DNA of 64,000 nt from Marisa cornuarietis (taxonomy: Eukaryota; Mollusca; Gastropoda; Architaenioglossa; Ampullariidae). The stretch covers positions 4,745,001-4,809,000 of the forward strand of contig SMMW01000555.1 of the NCBI GenBank assembly GCA_004794655.1, written 5' to 3'. The notes under the pieces are model-generated. The model had not been told where the DNA came from, ran no database searches, and saw only the letters and a list, made by a program, of their open reading frames with translations. The first letter of the stretch is position 1; each line of letters begins with the position of its first letter. Position numbers and translations under genes: made by a program. Shown in pieces: positions 36,448 to 48,198 of the stretch.

Positions 36448-36849
36448 GGGTTTTACCCTCTCATCTTTCGCCTTACTTCCTGCTTGAAACGTTACTAGTA
36501 CCACGGACGTGTATACAAGTTCGTGCTAGTACTGTATTTGTCGGACCTTAACCATCTAAATTTAGGGTCAGCTATACGCTAGCGCAGTATCTCGCAATCT
36601 CGAAGTGTTCTAGTAATCCATGGTCTGGTCCAAGCAGACAACGCACTGGAGTACATGCATAGGAATAACAACAGCAGTTGATCGTTTGTTGAGATGCACA
36701 GTGTCACATATCATGATTAGCATAACGGCTTACAGTTATAGCCTTTGTAGATACTCCGTTTGGCACGGCAAGTAAAACATACACCACATGATTTAGTACT
36801 AAATGATAATGTGTAACAGAATGATATTGTACACTGACGGAATGAAGAA

Positions 36850-36852
<3 letters not shown>

Positions 36853-36910
<58 letters not shown>
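36853..36910. repeat. (GT)n microsatellite
   Basis: An uninterrupted run of about 29 GT units lies in the intergenic region upstream of MRPS11. Confidence 0.95.
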
Positions 36911-36915
<5 letters not shown>

Positions 36916-37029
36916 ATGCACTTGAAGGCTGTTCTTGACACGTGGTCTCCTGTAGTCTCTATTGACTAGACGTTAAAAAACAAAACTTACGGTGTGAGGG
37001 GAGTGAGATACTGAGCCCTCTTGGGAGTC

Positions 37030-37365
37030 AGCTTCTTTACAGAATCAGATACCCACTACCCTTCTTCTTATTCCTTTTCGCCCCCAGTGGAGCATAGGGC
37101 CGCAACTACACCACGCCAGCGAACCCGGTTCTGGGCCTCCCTCCCCAGTTGGGTCCATGTCATTCCAGCTGTCTCCGCCTCGCCGTGGACCGATCTTCTC
37201 CATGTCTGTCTGGGTCTTCCAGCCCTGCGTCTCCCCTTTGGGTTCCAGTCCAACCCACTACCCAGCTGGGTTAAAAAGAGAAAGTACCATGTTCTGCAGG
37301 GGTATGGAACCAGCCCATGCGCATGACTGTGGATTCACACGCCGCTGTTCTAGTCGCTAATATAT
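37030..37365 (-). repeat. tRNA-derived SINE-like repeat interrupted by a LINE fragment
   Basis: Outer parts match the SINE body at 26985-27150: CAGAATCAGATACCC on the left and CCAGCTGGGTTAA on the right, which are adjacent in the intact copy. A tRNA-like head with box-B-like GGTTCCATACC (minus strand) is at the right end. The break is the insertion at 37061-37252. Confidence 0.7.
37061..37252 (-). mobile_element. 3'-terminal LINE fragment nested in a SINE, with 10-bp target-site duplication
   Basis: ACCCACTACC is duplicated at 37051-37060 and 37253-37262. On the minus strand the insert encodes WNPKGRRRAGRPRQTWRRSV and, further on, a WRGVVAALCSTG end, the common C-terminus of an endonuclease/reverse-transcriptase LINE. 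It ends with GGGGGCGAAAAGGAATAAG, shared with the 54-bp insert at 2943-2996. It lies within a SINE-like unit, so it is the younger of the two. Confidence 0.85.
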
Positions 37366-38514
37366 GCTATCTGCTCCTCTTGGTTTTTGCAGCAAGATGT
37401 GTTCTGCAGTCTTCTCCGCAGAGGCATATAAAGAACGGCATGAGACATTGTACGTGGTGATGTATATACTTTATTGTGCTCAGTTCTGGGGCTGAATAAA
37501 TTTGGTCCTGTTTTTGTCTGTTCAGTTGACTGGGGTTATCATATGGTTGTGGCGGTCTGTAGGATGATCTGAATATGGTCTCCGTAATACAGATCTATAG
37601 CTTTGTCTGTACTTGTACTTCCTCTTCCCCATGTTTTGCTGCCTGTTAGCTTTGTCGAGAATTAATGACAACTGTGCTGTGTCTTATGCTGTCCATCTGC
37701 CTAGAGTCCATGCATCTTGCTGTATAAGATTTTTTTCTTACGTGATATCGCTGTATAAGAATGTAAGGCTATATATATATATATACGCAGGTGCACACTC
37801 CGGAGATATCATGTGCCAAAGACAAGACCCTGAAGACTCTCTTCTCACTAGCGAAATACTGTTTCACCATGCACTGAGCGGTTTCAAATCATCTGCTCTT
37901 CACTATAATGTGCGACGATTTCACACAACTGTGGTAAGAAAATAAAAGCGTTTGTGTGGGGTGGGGTGGGAGGGTGGAGAGGAGTGTGAAGGAAACCAGA
38001 GCCATCTCGCTTAGAGCAAGTCTCACATCCACAGAAAAATACAAGTACCACGACATGCAACCTTACAGATATGATATATGAAAGAATCTCAAATGCTTGG
38101 GGTATAGGATTCTTCAAGTATTCGGCCTTTTAGTTATAAAAGCCTATCCAAAAAAAAAAAAAAAAATCTGTTCATGTTTTGCACTTGTAAAGATGGTCCC
38201 AGGTATTCTGCAATAAACAACCGCCATCGTTTTCAAATTAATGAGTTCAGCTATGAACATAATTAGCGGCTGAAGGTGCTTCGATCCCGACCTGTAGAAA
38301 ATCTCGATCCCCATGCTCATCCCGGGCATCCCCAGCCATGGGCACGTGGTCGATTTACGACGCAAAGGAACAGCGTAGAAATTTTAATAGTATATATGTT
38401 TGCATCCTAGACACTGTGAACTACTCGCAGCTCCCTACATCTTATTGGAAAGGGACCTTGTCCCCCTATTCTTTACCAAACTTCAGGGTTTGCTATGTAT
38501 AACACTGATCAGTG

Positions 38515-38600
38515 TTAAATAATAATAATGTATATTTGTATAGCGCTTTACCCCACCATCAAAGGCAGGCTCAAAGCACTTAAAAAAAACTGGTTCCATA
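38515..38600 (-). mobile_element. LINE 3'-tail fragment
   Basis: On the minus strand the tail reads GGGTAAAGCGCTATACAAAT and continues into an ATT-rich end. This is the standard L2/CR1-type terminus; no coding part remains. Confidence 0.6.
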
Positions 38601-38755
38601 ATCACAACTCTTGTTGTTAGAGCATCATGTTAACGGCCACAGTAATATTAGTTTCACACAGATACACAATGTCAGCAAAGATAGTCAAATGAGAGATGAA
38701 TAGTCCGAACATTAGGGCGTAGACAGAAGACACTATCAGACAGATTCAGACTACA

Positions 38756-38982
38756 TCAGTCCTCGTGATCCCTAATGTTTTGTTTAAGAAGATTGATCAG
38801 CTCTGAGTTTCTTTCATCGCAGAGAACGTATATAGCTCCCGCTATTAGAATTATAGAAGAATAAATTATTAAAGCCTGATTTAAAATTCGCAGACAAATA
38901 CGAGCTCTCCTCGCCGAAAAAAACTTTTCAGTACGCACCGTTACAAGGGAAGCTACTCTGGTATCACGAATGGCCTGAAGTG
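38756..38982 (-). CDS. Orphan exon-like ORF with one membrane segment, product unknown
   Basis: On the minus strand a pyrimidine-rich tract ending in AACAG precedes 38982, like a splice acceptor. From there an open frame of 74 codons runs to a TGA at 38756-38758. It reads as a basic start (FFSARRARICLRILNQAL), a hydrophobic stretch of about 18 residues (IIYSSIILIAGAIYVL), and a charged C-terminus (CDERNSELINLLKQNIRDHE). I do not recognise the family. No partner exon was found to the right, and MRPS11 begins on the opposite strand 656 bp away. It could be the last exon of an unknown small membrane protein, a pseudogene piece, or chance. Confidence 0.3.
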
Positions 38983-39638
38983 CTGTTAAAAACGATTGTA
39001 AAGGAAATAAAAAATTAAGTACTGTTTAGCCTGGTTCCTAACGCTTGTCATCAGGAATTGTTGGGGGTTCTTGCTGGTAAGCTAGGATTTATTTTACGTA
39101 CAAACACTGATTCCCTAGATGCTGCCCGGTTTTGCAGATCGAATATGTATTTGCTGAGGTCAAGCAGCCTAGTAAGGTGTAGTGTAGTAGAATCATTAGC
39201 TAGTCGTGCTTTTACTTAAAAGTTTGAGCCTATATAAAGATTTACAGATAGCAAACAGAGTAGAATGACAGCATTATTTTTTTTTAATGTTTTGCCTGAA
39301 TATTTACTGTTTTAAAGTTAGTTTTGTCAATTTCCAGGGGTGACCATGGGTATATACTATATCATTTGAAAAAAAAAAATTAGGATTCTTTGAATTATTA
39401 TTCGGAGAACAAATAATGACACAACGGTTTGTGTACATTGGATGACTACATCCAAGTCTTAGCATTGACGGTATTACACTTTTGTCTTAATGTCAGTTTA
39501 GTAGCAAGTCTAAACCTGCATATATAATTTGTTGTTTTCCGTAGATGACTTTACAGTTGCGTTTAGTTCTTTTTCAGATGCAACAAGTATAAGCCATTTA
39601 CTTATTAAGAAAAGACTGCCATCCTGCACCAACAAGCC

Positions 39639-42600
39639 ATGTTAAAATCATTGGTGTCTGTTATGAGTAGGCATCACATAAGGATATCTGAATTTCTTTC
39701 CAATTGTAAACCAGGTAACTCACATCAGTATAAGAAATATTTAAAATAATTGTTTACATTTTATCATTCAAAGATTTGTCATCCATTTTCTCTTGAAACT
39801 TTGTCTACATTAGAATTCTTTAAATCCGGCATCAAAACCCATCTTTTTATGTACTGTTTCTTTAGCTTAAATCACGGCATTTTTTTACTTTTATCCAGTG
39901 CATAAAATGAAAACTTATACTCAAACGTTAGAGATGCTTTTGTTTGTTGTATTGGTCAGAATAAAAAAATGACCCAATGTAGGACTTACATGGCACTATA
40001 CTTCATATAAGTCTTTGTAATGCAGTTGACATTGTTATATAGCTACTCTCATAAATTATAGGGATGGCAGATTTTTATTACGCAGCATTTGTACTTATGT
40101 CTGGGTTCCAGCTCAGATACAAAGACTTTGTGGTCTGCATGTGAGTCCCTGTTTACATATTTTGGATAAAGACCACCCTGGGAAGAAGTCTGCAGAAAAA
40201 ATGAAGCGAGAGGAAGAATCAAACCTTACCTATGTGGACATTGACATGCAACAGCAGCATCAAAAGTGAGCACAACATATGGTAAAAAATTGAAATATTA
40301 ATGGATGTGGGATATTGCTGAGTGTGGAATGTTGTTGGGTGGGAAATGTTTCTGGGTGTGGAATGTTACCGAGTGTCATGAGACTTATTGTGTTTTATGC
40401 TAAATACTGAATAACATAAAACCTCTGTATTTATATTTATTGATATGGTCTTTTGATGTGCCTTTTTATGACACACATTTTGATTATTTGCATCATGTAT
40501 GTTAGATTACTGATGAAACCCACTAAACTGTGCTTCTGTAGTTACCATATCCAAACATTTTTTTCACAAAGAAAAAACATTGGAAAATAATTCTTCAAGT
40601 ATTTTGCCATCATTGGTATTGTTGCTTTTATTTGAAGGCTTGATTCCATTTTCCCTACACTTGAGACACACAGCATGATCATTGATGGTGTGCGGTATGA
40701 TGAACTGCCTGTTGTTTACATAAAGGCAACTCACAACAACACTATCCTCACTGCCACAGACCACAAAGGTGCTTTTGCTGAATATCATTAATTGTTTCAT
40801 TGATAAAAATGGATGGATGATTTAGGAATTTATAAAGGATAATTGTGATGCAGTAGCATTATGTCGAACACCTGTAGAAGTGGCATGATTTTTGTGAAAT
40901 CTTTTATCAGTGAGTCGCCATTATTCTTTCTCCTTTTTAGCATTCTCTAATCCTCAGAAATATTAGCATCATTGTTGTTGCAATGATTGTTTTTGAAATT
41001 TATTATTGCCTTCATCATTGTTATTTAGCTTTGACAGTTCCTGAAGCAGCAACACATTTAAACAGTATATTGTTTTCTTTGTAAAACAGGATTACCTGTT
41101 GCCAGTGACTCAGGGGTAAGTGAAATGTGTTATGTTAGCATGATTTTACACAATCAAGATGAGTCTACGAAGCATGATATCCATCACTAAAGCACAACAA
41201 TCTGCATGAAAGTTATATAGTTCAAGCTTTTACTAATAGGCAGTTCTTTTGAAACTGGTATTTTTCACAGCACTTTCATTGTGTTAAGCCGTCATGCCCA
41301 TTTACATTACACCTTTGAAGTATCTAAATATTAAGAAATAGCATAGTCTTGCAGATAGGACATTCATTATTATGTAAATATAATGAGAGCATAACACACT
41401 TCACAGTCTGGGCAGAGTATTAGACAGGTTATGGTTTCCGATGAAACTACATCTTTCAATCTTTGTTCAATAAAATTGTTTTTGGCTGTGCTTACGCAAT
41501 CAGTCTAGTGATATCCAAGAAATCAGCCATCTGCTCCTGGTTGTCTGTAGTCCCCCAGAGTTTGTTGCCAAGGGTAGTTTCTGTTGGCCAGAGATTCTGG
41601 CATGTTTCTTCTTGGATTAGACAGGTCTCTAGAATATGGTCTGGAGCTGTTCCTCGAAGCTACTTTTGCATTAGGCGGTGTTCAATACTTCCACTCTCTT
41701 TAATTGCTTTTTGGGCCAGCCATGACCCATACACAGAGGGTAGATAATGGTTTAACTTTTTCCATCCATTAAGAAGAAGTCGACTCAGTCTTGCTGTCTG
41801 TCTTGCGCAGATTTAAGCAAGTTTTCCCATCCATAAAAGGCAAGGGGTTTTCAGAAAGCCATTAAAAATTGTTAGGACTATTCACCTTTCGTATAAAATT
41901 GTTGGGAAAAGTGTCAGTGAGATCTCTGACAAACTCTTTTACATTATTAGACTTATGACACTCAGTTATTTACGTTTTAAAACCCTTTAGGCAAATTTTC
42001 ATGAAGCTCTATTACATGATTTATGCACATTTCCTATGTGATGGAAAACATTGGATGTAAAGATAATTCTATTCAACATCATGTGTTCATTTTGAGAGGT
42101 TTATTTTGTAGTATTTATCAACATCTATTTGCTTGCTGTTTTGTCTTATTATTCTGTTTTGAATGCATTTGTTCATGCTGCTTTACCCCAAAATGTAAGA
42201 AATAAAGTGTTTGTTTCAGGGGACTGTTGGTTTTCGGAACGCCAGAAAAGGCACTAACATAGCTGCACAGGCAGCCGCCATATCACTTGCTGAGGTACAG
42301 TGAGTCTTTCCACTATTGTTTTCTTCTTTTTTTTTTAACTTATGACAAACTCTTCAAATACTTTCTTTTTCATAGCTTGGCCTAATTGAAGGGTGGAAAA
42401 TAAAAGTAAATTTTTGTCATATGATTACCAAGTGACTAGCTTCAAATATTCTTCAGGGCTTATTGTACATTGCAAAGGGTTATGTCACTGTCAGCTGTAC
42501 ACTTATAACTGATGATGCATTGGTTACTTTAAAGAATTTGTATTCATCCATTGTCAGGATCCCTAAAAAGCCTTGTAATGATACCATACAAGCATCATCA

Positions 42601-44786
42601 TCATTATTATCAAGTCAGTACTTCATTTTAAATGCCTATGTATCCAATTATTTTGGGATATCATGTTAAAAGAATAATTGACGAATACACCTAGCATAGG
42701 TTTGTACAGTTAAAGGACAAACCTAGCGCAACATTTTTTCTTTATGATTGGGTTAAGTTTGTTTTAAAATAGTGATTCTCAAAATATGAGTAGATAATTA
42801 TGCTTAATTATAAAGACATACGCCTTCAAACATCGGCATTCTCACCTGCCCCTAGGAAAGCGGGAAAAAATTGCTCTCCTATACTGAAGAGCTCTTACGT
42901 GCCAGGAGTATTTGTAACAGCGAGTGTGCATGTCTTCAAGTCAAATGAAGAAAGATCGCTCAGGTTGTCGTGTTCAAGAAGCGATTTTTTTGCCCTAAAT
43001 ATGAAACAGCTGAATTTGGAATGCAACCCTACAGATTGGAACTTTATTTAGAAGCTTCGAATGAAGTTAAAAAATAATTAAATGGTCCAAACTGAATTCA
43101 TTCAACAGACTGGTAAGTCAATCAGATCAAACTTTAATGGGCAACAATCACGGTCATTGCAGTCTATGTTGTATTATTACTGATTGTCTGTTACTAAGTG
43201 GGTGTATTTGAGTTAATTTTTCCATGTGTATTATTGTTAATAAAATGTAAACACATTTCAAAAGTGTTTGTGTAAGAGAAACTCCTGTAATTTTTTTATT
43301 TGATGGTTTCAAGCATAGCATTTTTATTTTATACTTAAAACCGACTGCTGATAAGGATTTTTTACAATTAAAACTATAATGATAGTTTGAAACATGTTTA
43401 TCGATGTAAAAACTTATTTCTTCCTCATTTAGACGAGTGCAAAATTTTCTGTTTACCTACTGATACTCACACTTAAGCTCCTAACACGTTTATCACTCAA
43501 TTTATTTTTTAGCTGTTTTGAGCACACACAGCAATGGTGCCATCACACTGTCAGTTGTTAGCATTATGCTTGATAAAGATACGACTGATTATGTTGTGTT
43601 TGTGACTGTCACACAATGTTATTTGCAGACCAGACGGTATAGAAACTGTCGTTATTGCATATCTGATGCTTGATCTACCAGCAGTAGTAGTTGGTTTTAA
43701 CAGCTCGTGCTTTTGTATAGTAAGCACCGCTGTAGGAAGATTTCTTCATTTTACTGAAAGTCCAAAACTTGCTTGCACTGTATAAGTGACTAGATAACAA
43801 TCAATTTTGAAATGTTTTGAGCGAAATCTTGAGTACGGTGTGGGGATGAAGTTCGCACGGCACGTTTGAACAAAGCAGAGATCTGTATATACACATCTCT
43901 GAACAAAGTTAATCCACTGGCATTTGCAGCCATTATGTTTAGGATTTCCTTAATGAGTGCAAACTAACTCCATCTGAGTGTCAAAGAGAACATTCAGCAA
44001 CAGCACAATGTGTCAGTTTTCTTTTACCGAGGAATACACCTTTTCTTTTTGACTCCAGCTAGTGCAGACGAAGCTATTTTTAGAAATACTTCCGTTTCGT
44101 CACTTCCTGTTTTCTCGACAAATCAAGGTGTGCTTGAGAGAAAAATATTAGTATAAAATCTTTCATGCCTCTTTGTCATAAAATACCACCGGAATATATG
44201 TTTTTGTGATACTTTGTGCTCTGTTTCCAGCGATTTTTGCTCAGCGATCAGGTTGGGCTTTAAGCGCAGTTCTTGCTAACCCAACATAACACAAACCCAT
44301 ACAAGCTTCTATTAGCTGTAACTTAGTTTTGATGTTTCTTTGTCTTTGCAGAAAGCAGTAAAGAGAGGTTTAAGCCTGGTGCGTGTATGTGTGAAAGGTA
44401 TTGGACCTGGGCGTCTGGTAAGTTTTATTTTACAGCTTTTTAACAGTTGCTTAAGAAAAAAGCAACAACAACAACAAAATAAGATCAATAGGCTTTTTTT
44501 TGTGTGTTCACCAGCATTACAGTTCAGTATCAACTATCAGGTCATGTAGCTGTTGGAAGATCTATCATCTTGATACTGGTTGGAAGGAATTTCTTGTAAA
44601 ATATTGAAGTCACTTAACACATTCTTAAACAAACAAAAAAAGTACTAAATTACAAGATTTAATGCTTTACTGTTACAGCCAGCTATTAAGGGTCTACAGA
44701 TGTCAGGTCTCACAATTGTGTCAATCACAGACACCACTCCTCTTCCTCACAATGGATGTCGACCCAAGAAACAAAGACGGTTATAA
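39639..44786 (+). CDS. MRPS11: Mitochondrial small ribosomal subunit protein uS11m (7 exons)
   Basis: uS11m is part of the mitochondrial small ribosomal subunit, on the platform near the mRNA exit. Exons: 39639-39714, 40112-40265, 40674-40768, 41090-41115, 42220-42294, 44352-44417, 44679-44786 (TAA stop). Every junction is GT-AG with consistent phase and the total is 199 residues, close to the human protein. The N-terminus ([20 protein letters not shown]) is basic and lacks acidic residues early on, fitting a mitochondrial presequence. The core has the uS11 signature: [65 protein letters not shown]. Exon 4 is only 26 nt. The first two exons rest on start, phase and targeting character, since presequences are poorly conserved; the remaining five are secure. 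Confidence 0.93.
40316..40378. repeat. Short imperfect tandem repeat
   Basis: About four units of roughly 18-20 bp, built on GAATGTT(G/A)(T/C)(T/C)G(G/A)GTG, lie in MRPS11 intron 2. Confidence 0.6.
41490..41745 (-). pseudogene. C-terminal LINE fragment in MRPS11 intron 4
   Basis: On the minus strand the frame gives [20 protein letters not shown] and, after it, [20 protein letters not shown] and a [10 protein letters not shown] end with a stop. TxPDHILxxC followed by a W-P-x-x-T-x-L-x-x-K-L-W-G block is the usual end of jockey-type polyproteins (RNase H/zinc-binding region). At least one in-frame stop lies upstream, so the fragment is dead. Confidence 0.65.
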
Positions 44787-47025
44787 TGGACATCTACCCA
44801 CAGATTTTATCGCATTATTTGGTGTGCTGGATTTAGTCCCACAGTGAGCTTGAGAAATGAAATAGTGTTGATGAGAACCTGGGCAACATATGCTTTGTTC
44901 TGTTTTTATTTTTTGAGTGGTTTAATGTTCCACCTGTCATACACCAGCACATGTATGTGTACAACAAAGTACAACTCAATCTTTACAACAAAAAAAGGTA
45001 AAAAAGAAACAGTAGCAGCTGTAGTCATTCTGTCACTGCGAGTTGTTGACTTGAAAAGGACATGCATTACAGGTACATAAAGGCCAATGTCAGTACTGTT
45101 TGCCCATATACTTTCGTAATCAGGTAAATTTATGTCCCTTCATTCTGGGAGCAAACTGCTCCCACATTTTGATCACGAATCCTGTGAGAAGACTTAGCAT
45201 TAGCTAGCTCAGTCTGCTAGGATACTGTGGTCGACCAGTTGGCAGCTAGAGGCAAATGCATCCCAAGGCACAGAGGAGGGACCATGAGTTGCTGGAATCA
45301 ATGTTATTGGGCCTGTAGGCTTATGGAGGAGCCCCACAACAAAAGTTTCATGGGGTGTTGTTGTAGCAGAAGATGGTCTGCTTGACAACAAAACATGCAT
45401 CCATAGTTTTACCTTCTGCTCTATAGTGAACTACAGAAGATTTTGATTTATATGTGGACATGGCAGCAGCAGGCTTTCGGGTAACTGCAATGAGGAGCTC
45501 TGTTTAATTCACCCAGAATACTAGTGATTTAATCACAGAAAACCCTTGTTTGTTTAGAGCCTACTCGGAGACGTTGAACTCATCTTTTTTCATAAGTTTT
45601 CCACTGGACCTGTTTCAGAATAGTTTGTGATGACAATTTTTTTTCTTATAAAGATACTGGCCTCCTAAAGATTACATAAGGTTATAGGGATTAAACAAAA
45701 GTTTCTAAGGTAGTTTGGGATCATCTGGGAATGTGAAAAACTTTCCTGTTTTTCTCAGGTGCCCACATTATTTTTTGTTTCCAACTCAAAACCTGTTTCT
45801 CAGAATTTCCTAAAATGTGTTTTCTAAGATTTTCTACTGCTCTCCGCAGACATTGAATAGAAAATTGAATCCAGATCATACCAGTTGCAGGCATCTACAA
45901 GTTGGTAATGCCCATGGGCAGATGCAAATTATTTTAACCTATGAATGGTTTTCTTAGCTCTTTACAGTTTATTCAAACATACACAGTTGATAAATGGATG
46001 AGCAAAAACATCTAAACTGGAAGGAGTTGATCCTAGCTGACCAATAATAGGACTATATTTTTGTGTTAAATGTTTTGAAAAAACCTGCAGTTGTGTTACT
46101 TGCTCCTTTTATACTTACACCTGCACAAGCGTGGGGACTGCATGCATGCTTGCACACACACACACACACACAGTCCTGTCACCATGATGAACTGATGAGG
46201 TATACGAATATACAGGTAACTACACACAACTGAAGAAAAGTCCCTGGTTCACCTGGATTCCTCGGTTCCCTGACAAAAAAATTCCTTAAATACATCAATT
46301 TTCCAAATCTATAAAATGCACTTTCCCTTATTTGTTCAACTAGCTGAATGAAGGCACAAAATAGATTTGACCTGAAAGTAAACCGTGGAAGCTTAAAAGA
46401 AGAGCAAGCGAAAATCATGCCTGCATAATGAAGAAAGCAAGCGTTTAGATTTCCATTTCAATGCCAAACACAGTATCAACAATTCTCAGGTATAATAAAA
46501 GATGAAAGGAACATGAAGCTCCATACAGAATATACTGTTACTTTTGTATACACTTTTTAAAATTTTTTATAGTTTTTGAATTATTGGGAAGTGTGGCTTT
46601 TTCATTGTTTCAAAATTTCTTGTCAGATTCTTTAAACAAAGCTTTAAAAGGTATATATTAACCATTTTATATCCATCTTGACAACTTAAGTATGAGTAAG
46701 GTGGCTGGAGAATTTAAATTCTAGTTACAGCACAAATACTCTACATCTCATGTTTTGGGCTCGACACTTGGTAGCAAAGCTCTGGAATTATGAAGGTCAT
46801 TCCATTAAAATGCCATTGTTTAGTGGGTGTGTGCATGAGGCTGGGGGCAGATAGGGATGAAGAGACAAACTTTAAAACACAGTTCACAGAATCTTTTAAC
46901 TGTCCTTAATTAAAAGATAGAAAGTCCCTGTTAAACCACAGCCACTTTGAATAATTTAGAGACTGTTTTATTAGTATATTTTAACCTTGATATTTTTAAT
47001 ATTGCACTGTCTTTGAACTAGACCA

Positions 47026-47200
47026 GCGTTTCTCAACCTTTTACTTGTGACGCCCCCCCAGACGAATAAAGGTACGTCCGCGCGCCCCCCTTAGCCACTA
47101 ATACCTATATGAGATATGAGAAAATGACCGCCTTTGCGGCCCCCTTTTCAGCAGCTTGCGCCCCCCTTGGGGGGCGCGCCCCCCAGGTTGAGAACCGCGG
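47026..47200 (+). mobile_element. hAT-type MITE, 175 bp, with 8-bp target-site duplication
   Basis: The left end CAGCGTTTCTCAACC and the right end GGTTGAGAACCGCGG form inverted repeats with two mismatches. Both are flanked by AACTAGAC (47018-47025 and 47201-47208), an exact 8-bp target duplication diagnostic of hAT insertion. The interior is unusually GC-rich with C runs and a local palindrome, and has no ORF. A decayed copy in the other orientation is at 18370-18478. Confidence 0.92.
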
Positions 47201-48077
47201 AACTAGACCATCCAAAATCAAAACAAAGTACAATAAGGTTTTACCTTGTTCAAAATATCACTTGCATAGATTTCATTAAAAAGGACCCAGTTACTGAATG
47301 ATTATACTTTTCGACTTAATGTTTTAGACTTACTGCTCGAGCAACATAATATGTAGATAAAATGACCAAACTGTAAGAAGAAACTGGCTCTAAAATACTT
47401 GGATAGCTTCATTTAGTTGTTTTAAAGACAAGAAAATGTTGAAAATTCATTGTTTTCTTGAAGTAACATAATACAACTAGCAATTATAAAATTCTTGCCA
47501 GACAATGCATAGGTATTTGACTTCAAAAATATGAATCAAAAACTGAAAATACTGAATAAAGTAAATAAAGCTTTGGAACTGCCAAATCATCTCGTCACAT
47601 TTTTTGAAGAGTAATATTTGAGAAATTCTCTTTTTTGAACATTAGAGAAACTTTGGGGAAACTTTCACATTCAAAATACGCGCTTAAACTTTCGTCCTTT
47701 GAGTGATGTCAGATAGAAGTTTGTCTGCAGGCTGTAGCTTGTGTTTTCATGCAGCCAGTCTTCTAAAATGGCAGTGGAGACAGAAAACTGCTAGATTTGA
47801 TGGAAACCTTTCACCATAAACATCAACATCAGATGAGGGTTGATAATGTACGCAAAGTATCAGATAACTAATACTCATTACTCGAGTGAAATAATTATGA
47901 GCCATTTTGTGACACTTTTGTATGGCTGACTGCATCACAACATTTAACCCTTTTAACCTTAATCACTGTCTCTGAACCCTAATTTTGGTTCATCTATTTT
48001 CTTGGTTCTCTGTAAAGTGCAAAGTGCACATACACAGCAAAACTGCTGAGTATGGATCCAAACATTGAGACCCTGCT

Positions 48078-48198
48078 AACCAGTTGTCACTAAGGTTGTC
48101 TGTGCAACAAATATGACAGATGATGCCATCCCTTATATTTGTTACAAACAACCTCAGTTGTTGTTAAGGTTGTTTGCAACAAACGTGACATGATGCCA
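48078..48198. repeat. Imperfect tandem duplication of about 70 bp
   Basis: The phrase AAGGTTGTCTGTGCAACAAA followed by TATGACAGATGATGCCA recurs about 70 bp downstream as AAGGTTGTTTGCAACAAACG followed by TGACATGATGCCA. Confidence 0.6.

Larger units (their letters stand above)
36447..39638. other. Intergenic region upstream of MRPS11, repeat-rich
   Basis: It holds a long (GT)n run (36853-36910), the interrupted SINE-like unit at 37030-37365, a LINE tail at 38515-38600, and the orphan exon-like ORF at 38756-38982. Poly-A and poly-T runs occur near 38149 and 39368. The last few hundred bases before 39639 should include the MRPS11 promoter, but no clear TATA box or other element stands out. Confidence 0.4.

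Noticed and set aside
42800..43051. 83-codon ORF in an MRPS11 intron
   Set aside because: No recognisable family, and MRPS11 exons on both sides join in phase without it.
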